A stretch of 64,000 nt of DNA from Chromatiaceae bacterium (GCA_024235395.1 JACKMK010000002.1:310001-374000); one strand, 5' to 3'; shown: positions 51,230 through 60,117, numbered from the stretch's first letter. A program made the numbers and translations. The notes: a model not told the origin generated them from the letters alone.

Positions 51230-52237
51230 TCAGCCCGGGGCTTCGGACAGACGGCGTAGTGCGGTGTCGATCGCTGCGACGTCGAGCGGTGCGGGATCGA
51301 GCAGTTCCAAACGCGAGCGCCGGTCTGCGGGTGGGTGCTCGAGCCTCGACCAATCCGTCTGGTTGAGCGTCAGCCAGCCGCGATCGGTGTCGAACAGGCC
51401 CTTTTTGCGCTCCGCCTCGAGACCGGCGATGAACGCGGCGAGGCGCTCGGCTGGCCACGGCTGGGGCGTGCGCATCAGCCAGCCGGCTCGCTGGTAGCCG
51501 TCGCCGCGCCCTTCCAGCATCACCCAGTCCTGAGACCCCTGCGCCGCCGCATCGGCCCGCGGTTCGCCGTGATCGAGCAGAAACGCGTGTGCCTCTGGAA
51601 ACGCGGCGCGTCGATCGGTGCCGCGTCCCAGTTCCAGCCAGTTCGGATCCAGCATGCCGCGTTCGGTCACGGCGATCTTTCGCTTGGCCGGCTGCAGTGC
51701 GATGACGAACTCCTCGAGCGCGGCGAAGTCCGCGGCGGCGTACAGGTCGCCCTTGTTCGCGACCAACACGTCGGCCAGGTGAATCTGGTCGACGAAATTC
51801 GGGTGTGCGAGGTGTCGTTCGGAACGCAGGTGGCGGGCATCGAGCAGGCACACGGTGGCGAGCACGCTGAGCACGTCGGCATACAGCGGACCGCTCAGCG
51901 TATCCAGCACCTGGGCTGGATGCCCGAGGCCGCTCGGTTCGATCAGGATACGCTGCGGCCGGTATTGGCGGATCAAGCGGTTGAGGCCGGTGGTGAACGC
52001 CGGCGCCGCGACACAGCATAGACAGCCACCGGCGACCTCCTGCACGGCGACCTCGCGCCCGTCGTCGAGCAGCGCGCCATCGACCCCGACCTCGCCGACC
52101 TCGTTGACCAATACCGCCCATTGCTGTCCCGGCGGCACATGGTTCAACAGATGGCGTATCGCCGTGGTCTTGCCGACGCCGAGAAAGCCGGTGATCAGAT
52201 TGACCGCGATGGGCGGTGCTTGCGGGGGGCGACTCAC
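51230..52237 (-). CDS. CobW/COG0523-family metal GTPase
   Basis: The 335-residue product has the Walker A loop TGFLGVGKTTAIRHLL, the metal site GGCLCC, IEPSGLGHP and the G4-like VANKGDL, then a CobW C-terminal domain. COG0523 GTPases deliver Zn, Co or other metals; the class without a His-rich tail, as here, resembles YjiA. It ends two bases before the next minus-strand gene begins, so transcription may be shared. It is downstream in the same strand set as the TolQ-like and MotB-like genes. Confidence 0.9.
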   Translation of the reverse strand: MSRPPQAPPIAVNLITGFLGVGKTTAIRHLLNHVPPGQQWAVLVNEVGEVGVDGALLDDGREVAVQEVAGGCLCCVAAPAFTTGLNRLIRQYRPQRILIEPSGLGHPAQVLDTLSGPLYADVLSVLATVCLLDARHLRSERHLAHPNFVDQIHLADVLVANKGDLYAAADFAALEEFVIALQPAKRKIAVTERGMLDPNWLELGRGTDRRAAFPEAHAFLLDHGEPRADAAAQGSQDWVMLEGRGDGYQRAGWLMRTPQPWPAERLAAFIAGLEAERKKGLFDTDRGWLTLNQTDWSRLEHPPADRRSRLELLDPAPLDVAAIDTALRRLSEAPG

Positions 52238-52238
52238 G

Positions 52239-53294
52239 CTATTGCGATCTGTCCTGGTCGGCGGCCTTCTGCGCCTGCTGGTCGGCTTCGGCCTCGGCCT
52301 TGAAGTAGTAGTCGTAATTGCTGTGCAGATGGCTGGTGAATTCCCAGGCCTCGTTGTACGAGAGGCCGCTGTTCTCGGGGAAGATCACCTTCACATACAG
52401 GCCGTCTTCGTGCTCAGTCTGCAGGCGTGTCAGCACCTTGTCGAGTTGCGTGCGGCTGATCGCCTGGTAGTTGCCTTCGCCGCCTTCGCGCCACGAGATC
52501 TGATACTTGCCGTCTTCTTTCCAGTAGCGCACCTCGATCAGATGGCGACCGGCGGAACTGCGTGCGGGGCGCACCAGCTTGTCGTATTTCACCTTGAGAC
52601 TGTCGAAGTCGTCGATCAGCACCAGGTAGCGGCGCTCGAAGTCCTGGCTCTGTAGCTGCGCCTCCTCGAGCGCCTTGCGTTGTTCGGCAATCGTCGTCTG
52701 CAGCTGTTCACTGCGCTGTTCGCTTTCACTGAACCGCGTGCGCATCTGTTCGAGGCCCTCCTCGAGGGTGACGATGCTGCGCTGTGCGGCGCTGAGTTGC
52801 AGCTGTTTGTTGTCGATATCCTGCAGCGCCTTGCTCAACTGGGTCTGCCGTTTCTCGACGTCGGCCTCGAGTCGCTGGCGCAGCAGGGCCAGCTGCGCGG
52901 ACTGCTGCGCCAGGTCGTCGCGCTCGTTGGTGAGGCCGGTAATCGCGCGCAGCTGCTCGGCGATCTGCGTCTCCTGGCGCAGGTCGCGGTCCTGCAGTCG
53001 CATGATCTCCAGCTGCATGCGTTGCACCTGCTCTTCGGCACGGTGCAGCGCGGTCGACAGGCTGTCTTTTTCTTCGCCGGTGGCGCGAGCGAGTTCGGCG
53101 GCGATGCGTTCCGCCTCCATGGTCGCGCGCAACTGGTTGACGAGTTCCATGTTGCGCACCAGCAGTACGACCATGGCGATCAGGAAGATCATCACGACGA
53201 CGGTCATGATGTCGGTGAACGACGGCCAGAAGCCCTCCTGGACCTCGCCACCGCCGCCGTTGAGGCGCAGGTCGGTGAAGCCTTCCTGGCTCAT
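52239..53294 (-). CDS. MotB/ExbD-like protein with coiled coil, no OmpA domain
   Basis: The 351-residue product has one N-terminal membrane helix (residues about 25-48, FTDIMTVVVMIFLIAMVVLL) with the D of FTDIM at the place of the stator proton-binding aspartate. A long Gln/Glu-rich coiled coil fills residues 50-220. A C-terminal alpha/beta domain (HLIEVRYWKEDGKYQISW; LYVKVIFPENSGLSYNEAW) follows, of the ExbD-like periplasmic type, in place of the peptidoglycan-binding OmpA domain. The start lies in the stop of the TolQ-like gene (ATGA). Likely forms a stator-type proton channel with that partner. Confidence 0.8.
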   Translation of the reverse strand: MSQEGFTDLRLNGGGGEVQEGFWPSFTDIMTVVVMIFLIAMVVLLVRNMELVNQLRATMEAERIAAELARATGEEKDSLSTALHRAEEQVQRMQLEIMRLQDRDLRQETQIAEQLRAITGLTNERDDLAQQSAQLALLRQRLEADVEKRQTQLSKALQDIDNKQLQLSAAQRSIVTLEEGLEQMRTRFSESEQRSEQLQTTIAEQRKALEEAQLQSQDFERRYLVLIDDFDSLKVKYDKLVRPARSSAGRHLIEVRYWKEDGKYQISWREGGEGNYQAISRTQLDKVLTRLQTEHEDGLYVKVIFPENSGLSYNEAWEFTSHLHSNYDYYFKAEAEADQQAQKAADQDRSQ

Positions 53295-54238
53295 TCGTCG
53301 TCGCGCAGGCGGAAGCCGACCTGCAGTTGATGCTGGATCGTGCCGAGGTGGCCGTCCAGCCCGTCGACCTGCTTGCGGTACGACTCGATTGTCGTGGACA
53401 ACTGGTCCTGGGTGGCTTCGAAACCGAGCTGCGATTTCTGCATCTGGTCGACGAGGCCCTGCAGCGAGCGGATCAGGCCGGTGAACTCGTACAGCACGCT
53501 GTCGGTCTGGATCTGGAACTTGGGCATCAGGTAGGTCGTCGTCACCTGCTCGACACCGCTGATCAGGTTGGTCTGGGCGTCGGTCAGGCGCTGGTAGATG
53601 TAACCGAAAAACACGTAACAGACGATCGCGGTGATGGTCGTCGACAGCGCGGTCGACATGCCGTGGATCACCATACCCATGCCGGTCGCGCTGACTGCGT
53701 TTTCCAGCACATTGGAGGCGCCGATCAGAGCGATCGACAACGAGACGATGGTGCCGAACACGCCGGTAAGGATCAGTATGTTGTTGATGAAGCGCGGCGT
53801 TCCATTGCGGGTGCTCTCGCTTGCGACCAGCGTCGAGGCGAGTGCGTTCTGATTGATCGGGGTACGTGCCTCGTGCAGGCGGCGCATCGTCGCGTAGCGG
53901 CGACCGATCATCGACGAGACACTGATGCCTTTCAGAGGATCGGCGTCCGGGCGCTTCTCGACGTTGCGCACGAAACGGGTCAATGCGGCCTCTTCACCGA
54001 CATAGCTCAGCAGGATGATCACGGTACGCAGCAGTCCGACCGCGAACAGCGCCAGGATCGCGCCGTTGATCACGACGCCCATCGTGGTGAGCTGGTCTTT
54101 GAAGTAGACCTGGTTGATCAGGTCGAACTTCCAGAAACCCACGCCGGCGGCCAACGCGGCGAGTACGATCATTCGCAACAGGGTGTTGCGGCTGTAGTTG
54201 CGCCGCAGATTGATGCTTTCCAACGTGTCAAACCTCAC
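53291..54238 (-). CDS. MotA/TolQ/ExbB-like proton channel subunit
   Basis: The 315-residue product has three or four membrane helices: one near residue 20-38 (IVLAALAAGVGFWKF), one near 60-85 (VINGAILALFAVGLLRTVIILL), and two in the conserved core (NNILILTGVFGTIVSLSIALIGAS; STALSTTITAIVCYVFFGYIYQRL) with the T-G-x-G/T-x-x-S proton-path signature and the A-L-x-T/S-T-x-x-G pattern. A C-terminal helix follows. Start GTG 54238 is a guess; GTG 54253 and TTG 54223 also work. It pairs with the MotB-like gene through an ATGA overlap. Confidence 0.82.
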   Translation of the reverse strand: MRFDTLESINLRRNYSRNTLLRMIVLAALAAGVGFWKFDLINQVYFKDQLTTMGVVINGAILALFAVGLLRTVIILLSYVGEEAALTRFVRNVEKRPDADPLKGISVSSMIGRRYATMRRLHEARTPINQNALASTLVASESTRNGTPRFINNILILTGVFGTIVSLSIALIGASNVLENAVSATGMGMVIHGMSTALSTTITAIVCYVFFGYIYQRLTDAQTNLISGVEQVTTTYLMPKFQIQTDSVLYEFTGLIRSLQGLVDQMQKSQLGFEATQDQLSTTIESYRKQVDGLDGHLGTIQHQLQVGFRLRDDE

Positions 54239-54378
54239 ACAGGGGCGCTGCACGGGCCCGGCGGCCGGCTGGTCCGAGCGGTGAATACCGGCGGCATCTT
54301 AGCATGCGTCCCCGATCGCCGTGGTCGCGGTCCGCGCACCGGTCGGCGGCCGGGCGCGGTGCGGTGTAGACTCGCGCG

Positions 54379-55188
54379 ATGTCCGACAACCTGTATGCCG
54401 CCGCCGAACGCTGCCTGCGCTGCGCCGATGTGCCGCAGAAGCTGGCGCTGGCGCGTGCCCTTACCGTCGACTGGCGCGACGATCGCCTGCGCCGCGACGA
54501 TCCGCCCGACCCGGCCGACCTGACGGAGGCCGGTCGGCCGCCACGGCCCGAACTCGTGGCCCCCGCGGACCTCGCGCAACGACGGATCGGCACCCCGCGG
54601 GGCCACGCTGCGCTGATCCATGCGGTCGCGCACATCGAGTTCAACGCGATCAACCTGGCCTGCGACGCGGTCTACCGGTTCCGCGACATGCCAGACGCGT
54701 TCTATACCGATTGGACCCGGGTCGCGGCCGAGGAGGCCTATCACTTCTCGCTGTTGCAGGCGCGCCTGGAGCAGTTGGGGCATGCCTACGGCGATTTCCC
54801 CGCGCACAACGGTCTCTGGGACATGGCCCAGCAGACCGCACACGACGTGCTGTTGCGCATGGCGCTGGTGCCGCGGGTACTCGAGGCGCGCGGACTCGAT
54901 GTGACACCGGGGATGATGGAACGATTCGCCGCCGTCGGTGACCAACAGACCGTGGCGATCCTGGAGATCATCCTGCGCGACGAGGTCGGACACGTCGAGG
55001 CCGGCAGCCGCTGGTTCCGCTACCTGTGCGAGCGCCGCGGTCTCGAGCCGGAGACGACCTATTTCGCGTTGCTCGAGAAACACCTTGCCGGGGGGATGCG
55101 CTGCCCGCTGCACAAGGCGGCGCGTCGCGACGCCGGCTTCACCGAATCCGAATTGGCACGCCTGGAGGCGTTATGTACAAGATCCTGA
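54379..55188 (+). CDS. DUF455 ferritin-like protein
   Basis: The 269-residue product has the carboxylate-bridged di-iron motifs of DUF455: HIEFNAINLACDAVYRF, EEAYHFSLLQARL and ILRDEVGHVEAGSRWF, with E/H/H and E-x-x-H spacing. Members are ferritin-like oxidases or rubrerythrin relatives; function is not set. It is divergent from the TolQ-like gene, with about 140 bp between them. Its stop overlaps the next gene by 16 bases. Confidence 0.88.
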   Translation: MSDNLYAAAERCLRCADVPQKLALARALTVDWRDDRLRRDDPPDPADLTEAGRPPRPELVAPADLAQRRIGTPRGHAALIHAVAHIEFNAINLACDAVYRFRDMPDAFYTDWTRVAAEEAYHFSLLQARLEQLGHAYGDFPAHNGLWDMAQQTAHDVLLRMALVPRVLEARGLDVTPGMMERFAAVGDQQTVAILEIILRDEVGHVEAGSRWFRYLCERRGLEPETTYFALLEKHLAGGMRCPLHKAARRDAGFTESELARLEALCTRS

Positions 55189-55856
55189 GTGCGTTCGCGT
55201 TGAGCACCGCGTCAATGGTCGCGGCTGCCGACCCGGTATCGTTGCTGGTCTACCGCGTCTGGGAGCAGGGGAGCGAACCCTATCTCAGCCGCGTCCTCGT
55301 GTCACCGGACCACGTGCGACTCGACGAGGGAGACGGCGGTGGCTATACGCTGTTCGATCGGCGTCAGGAGATCCTGTACAACGTATCGCCGCAGGACCGC
55401 TCGATCCTGGTGATGAATCCAACCCAGATGGTTGGCGACCAGCCCGAGGACCTGAGTCTCCGCGAAGAGGTCAAGCCGGACGAGCAGGCCCCCGAGGTGG
55501 CCGGCAAGCAGCCACAGGATGTCCGCCTGTTCGCGAATGGCGAGCTGTGCAGCGAACTGGTGGTCATCGACGGTGTGATGCAGGACGCTGTCGACGCACT
55601 CGCCGAACTGAAACTGGCGCTGGCCAGGATCCAGGCTGCGACCCTGGCCGCGACGCCGGTCGAGATGCGCACGCCGTGCGACATGGCGACCAACATATAC
55701 GCGGCCGACCGCTCGCTGCGGTTCGGCCTGCCGGTGCAGGAACGCAGTGACGGGCGCAGCCAGTCGCTGGTGGATTTCACGGCCGCCTACGAGGCCGACG
55801 CCGACACCTTCAGTCTGCCGGCGGAGTTCGATCGCAGGCCGCTGTTCTCGTTCTGA
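55173..55856 (+). CDS. secreted hypothetical protein
   Basis: The 227-residue product begins with a short signal peptide (MYKILSAFALSTASMVAAA). The mature part has repeated beta strands (VSLLVYRVWEQG; YLSRVLVSPDHVRLDEG; YTLFDRRQEILYNVSPQ) and two cysteines (LCSEL, PCDMA) that could make a disulfide. I do not recognise the family. ATG 55173 follows GGAGG inside the ferritin-like gene end. Expression is probably coupled to it. A periplasmic lipid- or metal-related role is only a guess. Confidence 0.75.
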   Translation: MYKILSAFALSTASMVAAADPVSLLVYRVWEQGSEPYLSRVLVSPDHVRLDEGDGGGYTLFDRRQEILYNVSPQDRSILVMNPTQMVGDQPEDLSLREEVKPDEQAPEVAGKQPQDVRLFANGELCSELVVIDGVMQDAVDALAELKLALARIQAATLAATPVEMRTPCDMATNIYAADRSLRFGLPVQERSDGRSQSLVDFTAAYEADADTFSLPAEFDRRPLFSF

Positions 55857-55869
55857 GTCGCCGCGCCGA

Positions 55870-56604
55870 TCAGCCGATGGCGAACTCCACCGTCTGCAGT
55901 CGCTCGCCGTCGTCCAGCCATGCGGCCGCGTGCCCGGCGTGCCACTCCGGTAATACGATGCGGGTCGCGGTACGGCCGTCGGGCAGCCGGTGCCGGTGGA
56001 CTGCCGGGCGGTGCGTGTGGCCGTGGATCAACTGGGTGACCCGATACCGGTCCAGGTAACGCGAAACGGTATCCAGGTTCACGTCCATGATGTCGCTGGT
56101 CTTGATCGCGGTCGCTTCGCCGCTGCGCCGGCGTATTCCGGCACCGATCCGTCTGCGCCGGGAGAGCGGAAGGCGCAGCACCAGCCATTGCAGCAGCGGA
56201 TTGCGCAGGAAACGGCGTGCCCGCTGGTAATCCACGTCGTCGGTGCACAACAGGTCACCGTGCATCAGCAGGGTCGGTTGGCCGGCGACCTGCGTGACGA
56301 CGCAATCGGGCAGCAACTGCACTCCACAGTCGCGCATCAGGCGCCGTCCCATCAGAAAGTCACGATTTCCGCGCTGGATCTTCACCGTGATGCCGCGCCG
56401 CGAGGCGCGACGCAGGACGTCGCGCACCCGACCCGCGGGTTCTGCGCCGTCGTCGTCGCCGACCCAGACGTCGAACAGGTCGCCCAGGATGAACAGGGTG
56501 TCGCCGGACTGCGTGTAGTCGGCCATGAAGCGCTCGAACAACGCCAGGGTCTGCGGCCGCTCGGCCGCCAGGTGCAGATCCGCGATGAACCACTGCCTCG
56601 ACAT
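55870..56604 (-). CDS. lpxH: UDP-2,3-diacylglucosamine diphosphatase LpxH
   Basis: LpxH makes lipid X in lipid A synthesis. The 244-residue metallophosphoesterase has WFIADLHLAAERPQ, ILGDLFDVWVGDD, IQRGNRDFLMGRRL, LLMHGDLLCTDD and LIHGHTHRPAVH, the full set of metal ligands. Start ATG 56604 gives normal length. No neighbouring lpx gene is present. Confidence 0.95.
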   Translation of the reverse strand: MSRQWFIADLHLAAERPQTLALFERFMADYTQSGDTLFILGDLFDVWVGDDDGAEPAGRVRDVLRRASRRGITVKIQRGNRDFLMGRRLMRDCGVQLLPDCVVTQVAGQPTLLMHGDLLCTDDVDYQRARRFLRNPLLQWLVLRLPLSRRRRIGAGIRRRSGEATAIKTSDIMDVNLDTVSRYLDRYRVTQLIHGHTHRPAVHRHRLPDGRTATRIVLPEWHAGHAAAWLDDGERLQTVEFAIG

Positions 56605-56705
56605 GGGCGGCCATTGTAGCGACTCGTCCAGCCACTGGCGCGGCCCCGGTTGTCGATCGGCGGAGCCGTTCGTATGCTCGCGGTTTGTTCTAACAGGGGG
56701 CACGC

Positions 56706-57575
56706 ATGCTCCAGGTCTTTGAGATCGTCTTTCCGATCTTCGCGATCGTGCTGCTCGGTTATCTGTATGCGCGCCGCTTCGGGCCGGATATGGCCTCGGC
56801 GAATCGGCTGAACCTGGAGGTGTTCACGCCGGCGCTGATCTTCTCGGTGTTGTCCGGCGAAGGCTTTGAGCTGGCGCGTTACGCGGAGTTGGCGTTGGCC
56901 GCGCTGGCCGTTGTCCTCGGTTCCGGGTTGGTCGCGTGGCCCGTCGCGCGGCTGTTTGGTTTTGCCAACAAGACCTTCCTTCCGCCGATGATGTTCAACA
57001 ATTCCGGCAACATGGGCCTGCCGCTGGCGTTGTTCGCATTCGGCGAGGCCGCGCTGCCGGCGGCGATGATCCTGTTCCTGGTCGAGAACACCCTGCACTT
57101 CACGGTGGGCAACGCGATGCTGACAGGGCACGTGAATCCGCTGAAACTGCTGCGCATGCCGATGCTGGTCTCGACCCTGGCGGGGTTGTTGGTCGCGGTA
57201 CTGCAGCTGCGCGTGCCCGGGCCTGTGCACGAGGCGATCGATCTGCTCGGGCAGATCGCCATTCCGTTGATGCTGTTCGCGCTCGGCGTGCGCATGACCG
57301 GCGTGGATCTGTCCGACTGGCGTATCGGTGTGGTCGGGGCGATCGTCTGTCCTCTGAGCGGGTTGATCATCGCCGGCCTGGTCACGTTCGCGGTGCCGCT
57401 GCCGGGGACGCAGGGCGCTCAGCTGCTGGCGTTCGCCGCGTTGCCGCCGGCGGTACTCAACTTCATGCTGGCCGAGCGTTACCACGTCGAACCGCGCAAG
57501 GTCGCGGCGATCGTGCTGCTCGGCAACCTGGCGAGCCTGTTCGTGTTGCCCGCGGTGTTGTTGTTGGTGCTTTGA
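56706..57575 (+). CDS. AEC-family transporter
   Basis: The 289-residue product has about ten hydrophobic helices and the AEC signatures: QVFEIVFPIFAIVLLGYLY, the asparagine-rich MMFNNSGNMGLPLALFAFG, and a late ALPPAVLNFMLAERY. The family includes auxin efflux carriers and malate transporters. The N-N-S-G-N-M-G-L-P motif marks the crossover of the first helix bundle. Specificity unknown. AGGGGG precedes the ATG. Confidence 0.9.
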   Translation: MLQVFEIVFPIFAIVLLGYLYARRFGPDMASANRLNLEVFTPALIFSVLSGEGFELARYAELALAALAVVLGSGLVAWPVARLFGFANKTFLPPMMFNNSGNMGLPLALFAFGEAALPAAMILFLVENTLHFTVGNAMLTGHVNPLKLLRMPMLVSTLAGLLVAVLQLRVPGPVHEAIDLLGQIAIPLMLFALGVRMTGVDLSDWRIGVVGAIVCPLSGLIIAGLVTFAVPLPGTQGAQLLAFAALPPAVLNFMLAERYHVEPRKVAAIVLLGNLASLFVLPAVLLLVL

Positions 57576-57598
57576 TCAGAACGGGCAGGGCCGTGGCG

Positions 57599-58039
57599 TC
57601 AGTCGGGCGTAGTACCCCGCCAGGCGGCCGGGTCGCCCGGAGCGACGCGGGCGAAGGTCGCAAGTGTCGGACGTTTCGCAGCGAAGAACAGGTGGGCTGC
57701 GCAGCGACAATCGCTACAGCCGAACCCCTGTACCGGTCTCATGCCGGGCAGCTGTGCGAGTGCCTGCGCCCAACGGTGTTCGAGGCGCCGCGCATCCCGG
57801 CTGTACCAGACAAGCACTGGCGTGGTGATCGCACGCAGGTAGTCGATATGCCAGTGAGGGGTCTTGTCGCGACGCCAATGGCGCAAGACACGCGCCCGCA
57901 GGCCCCCGGGGCCGAAGGCGCTGCCGACGTAGACGTAGTATCCCGGCCGGGTCACGAGCCGGCCCCATCGCCCGATCTGTACCGACATATCCTGATCGCA
58001 GCGCAACAGCAACGCATAGGTGCCCGGCGATGAGTCCAT
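57599..58039 (-). CDS. GIY-YIG-like DUF123 protein
   Basis: The 146-residue product has GTYALLLRCDQDMSVQIGRWG then PGYYVYVGSAFGPGGLRARV, the DUF123 GIY-YIG-like motif, and a C-terminal cysteine/histidine pair (CSDCRCAAHLFF). DUF123 is found alone or fused to endonuclease III and RecB-type proteins; the catalytic role is not proven. ATG 58039 is chosen; a TTG start at 58066 is also open. Confidence 0.8.
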   Translation of the reverse strand: MDSSPGTYALLLRCDQDMSVQIGRWGRLVTRPGYYVYVGSAFGPGGLRARVLRHWRRDKTPHWHIDYLRAITTPVLVWYSRDARRLEHRWAQALAQLPGMRPVQGFGCSDCRCAAHLFFAAKRPTLATFARVAPGDPAAWRGTTPD

Positions 58040-58163
58040 CAGCCGCGCCGCCGGTCGGTCCCACAATGGGCGAGGCGATCCGGCGTGCGTGCCGTGAGTC
58101 CGTTCAGATGCGTTCGCAGAGCGACCTTGGTCACCGGGTCCAGGTCCACGGTGTTGCGAGTTG

Positions 58164-58772
58164 CTATCGCGCCAATGCCGGGCTCAGGGCCCTGAGCACC
58201 GCGTCCGCCAGGTGCAGCTTGTGCCCGCGATCCTGGTCGCGGGCCACCGGGCCATCGACGTACAGGTTCGCCAGCCCGTGCACCGAGGACCAGGCCAGCA
58301 GCTCCTGCGGGCTGAAGTCGTGCGGATCCACGTCGTCGATGGTCTTCACGAAGCCTTCCTGCAGGTAACCGGCCAGGCGTTCGGCGGCCGCGAGGTAGGC
58401 GCCATCCATCGAGTAGATCATTTCCTCGCGCCACATCGCGCGAAAGAACGCGGGTTTGTCGAGGGCGAAGGTGACGTAGGCCATGCCGACTGCGTGAAAG
58501 GCGTCGGTTCCTTCCCGGTTCGCCTGCCGCTTCGCGGCCTCCATCGCATCGGCGAGCTGGTCGAGGGCCCGGGCCGCAAAGGCGGTCATCAGCGCACGTT
58601 TGTCGGTGTAGTGGCGGAACGCCGATGCCGGCGAGACACCGAGGCGTTTGGCGCAGGCGCGCAGAGTGACCGCCTCGATGCCGAACTGCGAGGCGATCTC
58701 GTCGACCGCATCGAGCAACGATTCGGCCAGGTGGCCGTGGTGGTAGCCGGTCTTGGTCGTTGTCATGGCCAT
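58164..58772 (-). CDS. TetR/AcrR-family regulator
   Basis: The 202-residue product has an N-terminal helix-turn-helix of the TetR class: GYHHGHLAESLLDAVDEI, IEAVTLRACAKRLGVSPASAFRHYTDK. The C-terminal domain (FRAMWREEMIYSM; LLAWSSVHGLANLY) resembles the WHG/TetR_C_33 type. It is divergent from the DUF2852 gene, with two 15-bp operator-like sequences between the genes, so autoregulation and control of that gene are likely. Confidence 0.9.
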   Translation of the reverse strand: MAMTTTKTGYHHGHLAESLLDAVDEIASQFGIEAVTLRACAKRLGVSPASAFRHYTDKRALMTAFAARALDQLADAMEAAKRQANREGTDAFHAVGMAYVTFALDKPAFFRAMWREEMIYSMDGAYLAAAERLAGYLQEGFVKTIDDVDPHDFSPQELLAWSSVHGLANLYVDGPVARDQDRGHKLHLADAVLRALSPALAR

Positions 58773-58787
58773 ATTTCTAGCACAAAA

Positions 58788-58802
58788 GTGAACATTGTTA
58801 AC
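58788..58802. promoter_or_regulatory. candidate TetR operator 1
   Basis: GTGAACATTGTTAAC, of the pattern GTGAAC-N3-GTTAAC, an interrupted near-palindrome. It is 16 bases from the TetR start and recurs at 58853. Confidence 0.6.
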
Positions 58803-58852
58803 TTTTTTGCCGCGCCCTCTTGAAATGGGTCGCGGTTTCCTCTAAATTGCAT

Positions 58853-58867
58853 GTGAACGGCGTTAAC
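58853..58867. promoter_or_regulatory. candidate TetR operator 2
   Basis: GTGAACGGCGTTAAC, same 12 fixed bases as operator 1, with a centre-to-centre distance of 65 bases. A weaker half-site GTTAAC occurs at 58886. Confidence 0.6.
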
Positions 58868-58927
58868 ATTAGTCGGATAAATGGAGTTAACCCGTTATTT
58901 TTATTGAAATATCGGAGGTCAACGACC

Positions 58928-59374
58928 ATGTCATCGACAGACTATTCACATCCCGGTCACGTACGCGGTCGCTGTGTTGAGGGTGCGATGCGCTCCTGCT
59001 GCGGTGGACACTGGAGCGGCGCGAACATCGCCGCGATGGTGCTGGGGTTCGTCCTGTTCCCACCGCTCGGTCTGGCGGTGTTGATCTGGACCATGATGGG
59101 GCGCCCAATCCAGGATCTGCCCGGCTGGGCCCACGAAAAGTGGACGCGGGTGTTCGGAAAAGGGGGTACTCGCAGCTACGACGAGAGCGAGAACGTTGTG
59201 TTCAACGAGTATCAACAGACCCAGTACGACCGCATCAGCGAGATCAAGGAGGAGATCAAGCGCCGCGCCGAGGCATTCCGGACTTTTCGATTCGACGCCA
59301 AGCGGCGTGCGGACAGACGGGAATTCGACGATTTCATGTCGAGTAATCCGGACAGGGGTAACGACAGGAACTGA
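58928..59374 (+). CDS. DUF2852 family membrane protein
   Basis: The 148-residue product has a single long hydrophobic segment (NIAAMVLGFVLFPPLGLAVLIWTMM) and a charged helical tail (SEIKEEIKRRAEAFRTF), typical of DUF2852. No function is known. ATG 58928 follows GGAGG. Its likely control by the divergent TetR gene is read from the two operators. Confidence 0.82.
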   Translation: MSSTDYSHPGHVRGRCVEGAMRSCCGGHWSGANIAAMVLGFVLFPPLGLAVLIWTMMGRPIQDLPGWAHEKWTRVFGKGGTRSYDESENVVFNEYQQTQYDRISEIKEEIKRRAEAFRTFRFDAKRRADRREFDDFMSSNPDRGNDRN

Positions 59375-59559
59375 GTCGCCTCATGCCCCGGTGGTATCAC
59401 CGATGTCCCGGGTCGCCGCGCGGCTGCGCGGCGGCCCGCCGGGGATGCGGCGTTTCGTCGACCCCAAGGATTCACGTTTTGGAGTTGCCCGTCGAGGGAA
59501 TCGATGCAACCGCGTCGGCTGGCTGCGCAGGCGCTGCACCGGTCTGACCGGTCGACAGC

Positions 59560-59976
59560 TCACTCGGCGGTGCGGTCGTGGAAAAATACCTCCAGGCCCG
59601 GGTTTTCTGTCCGTACGCCGGGTCGATACAGGTAACAGCTGATCCTCGCGTGGTTGTCCAGATCCGCTCTGAACAGACAGGTTTCCTCGAAGGGCACGCC
59701 GGCCTCGGCAAACCGGATGCGCAGTACCTCGGCGTCGCCATTCAGCGCGGTTTCAACGGCCGCGGTACCCTCGGCCGCCGTGCCATTGATTGTCCGGGTC
59801 ACGGCCAGGCCGCCATCCGTGGCGAAGACCTCGACCTTGCCGACATAGGTGTGGTCGGAATCGACTGCCTTGCCGACCAGGATGTAATGGCCGATCAGCG
59901 CCTCTTCCACGAAACCCGTCTCGGCGACGCAGGCGCTCGAAACCAGTAAAAATGCCGCTGAAATCGCCCTGTTCAT
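59560..59976 (-). CDS. small secreted hypothetical protein
   Basis: The 138-residue product has a signal peptide (MNRAISAAFLLVSSACVA) and a beta-rich mature region (YTYVGK-like HTYVGKVEVFATDGG; VLRIRFAEAGVPFEETCLF) with two cysteines. The cysteine at the signal end could allow lipid attachment, but the lipobox is weak. No family is recognised. Coding is favoured on the minus strand over an open frame on the plus strand by the signal peptide and natural composition. Confidence 0.65.
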   Translation of the reverse strand: MNRAISAAFLLVSSACVAETGFVEEALIGHYILVGKAVDSDHTYVGKVEVFATDGGLAVTRTINGTAAEGTAAVETALNGDAEVLRIRFAEAGVPFEETCLFRADLDNHARISCYLYRPGVRTENPGLEVFFHDRTAE

Positions 59977-60117
59977 GCCTGATGGATGCTCCGGGTCCGA
60001 TCAAGGTCGATGCGTCGCACGATCTCGTACGGTCGCGAGCGGCCCTGGTATTCGACGTCCCGGTCCTGGCTCACAACGACCTGGTAGCCAGTCGACGACC
60101 GTCGGATTGAGAACCGC

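Noticed and set aside
49308..52121. Open frame of 937 codons on the minus strand
   Set aside because: It runs antisense across the SLC13 transporter and part of the CobW-type gene, has low-complexity Arg/Gln/His composition and no domain; a GC-rich shadow.
52239..54238. Zorya-type anti-phage system
   Set aside because: A TolQ/MotA-like and MotB-like pair is present, but no zorC, zorD helicase or zorE nuclease lies nearby and the small subunit has no OmpA domain.
53327..54523. Open frame of 398 codons on the plus strand
   Set aside because: Antisense to the TolQ-like gene; rich in Arg/Gly/Asp/His with no membrane helix or motif.
59578..59949. Plus-strand frame of 123 codons opposite the small secreted gene
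   Set aside because: The minus-strand frame has a signal peptide and plausible composition; the plus-strand frame has neither.
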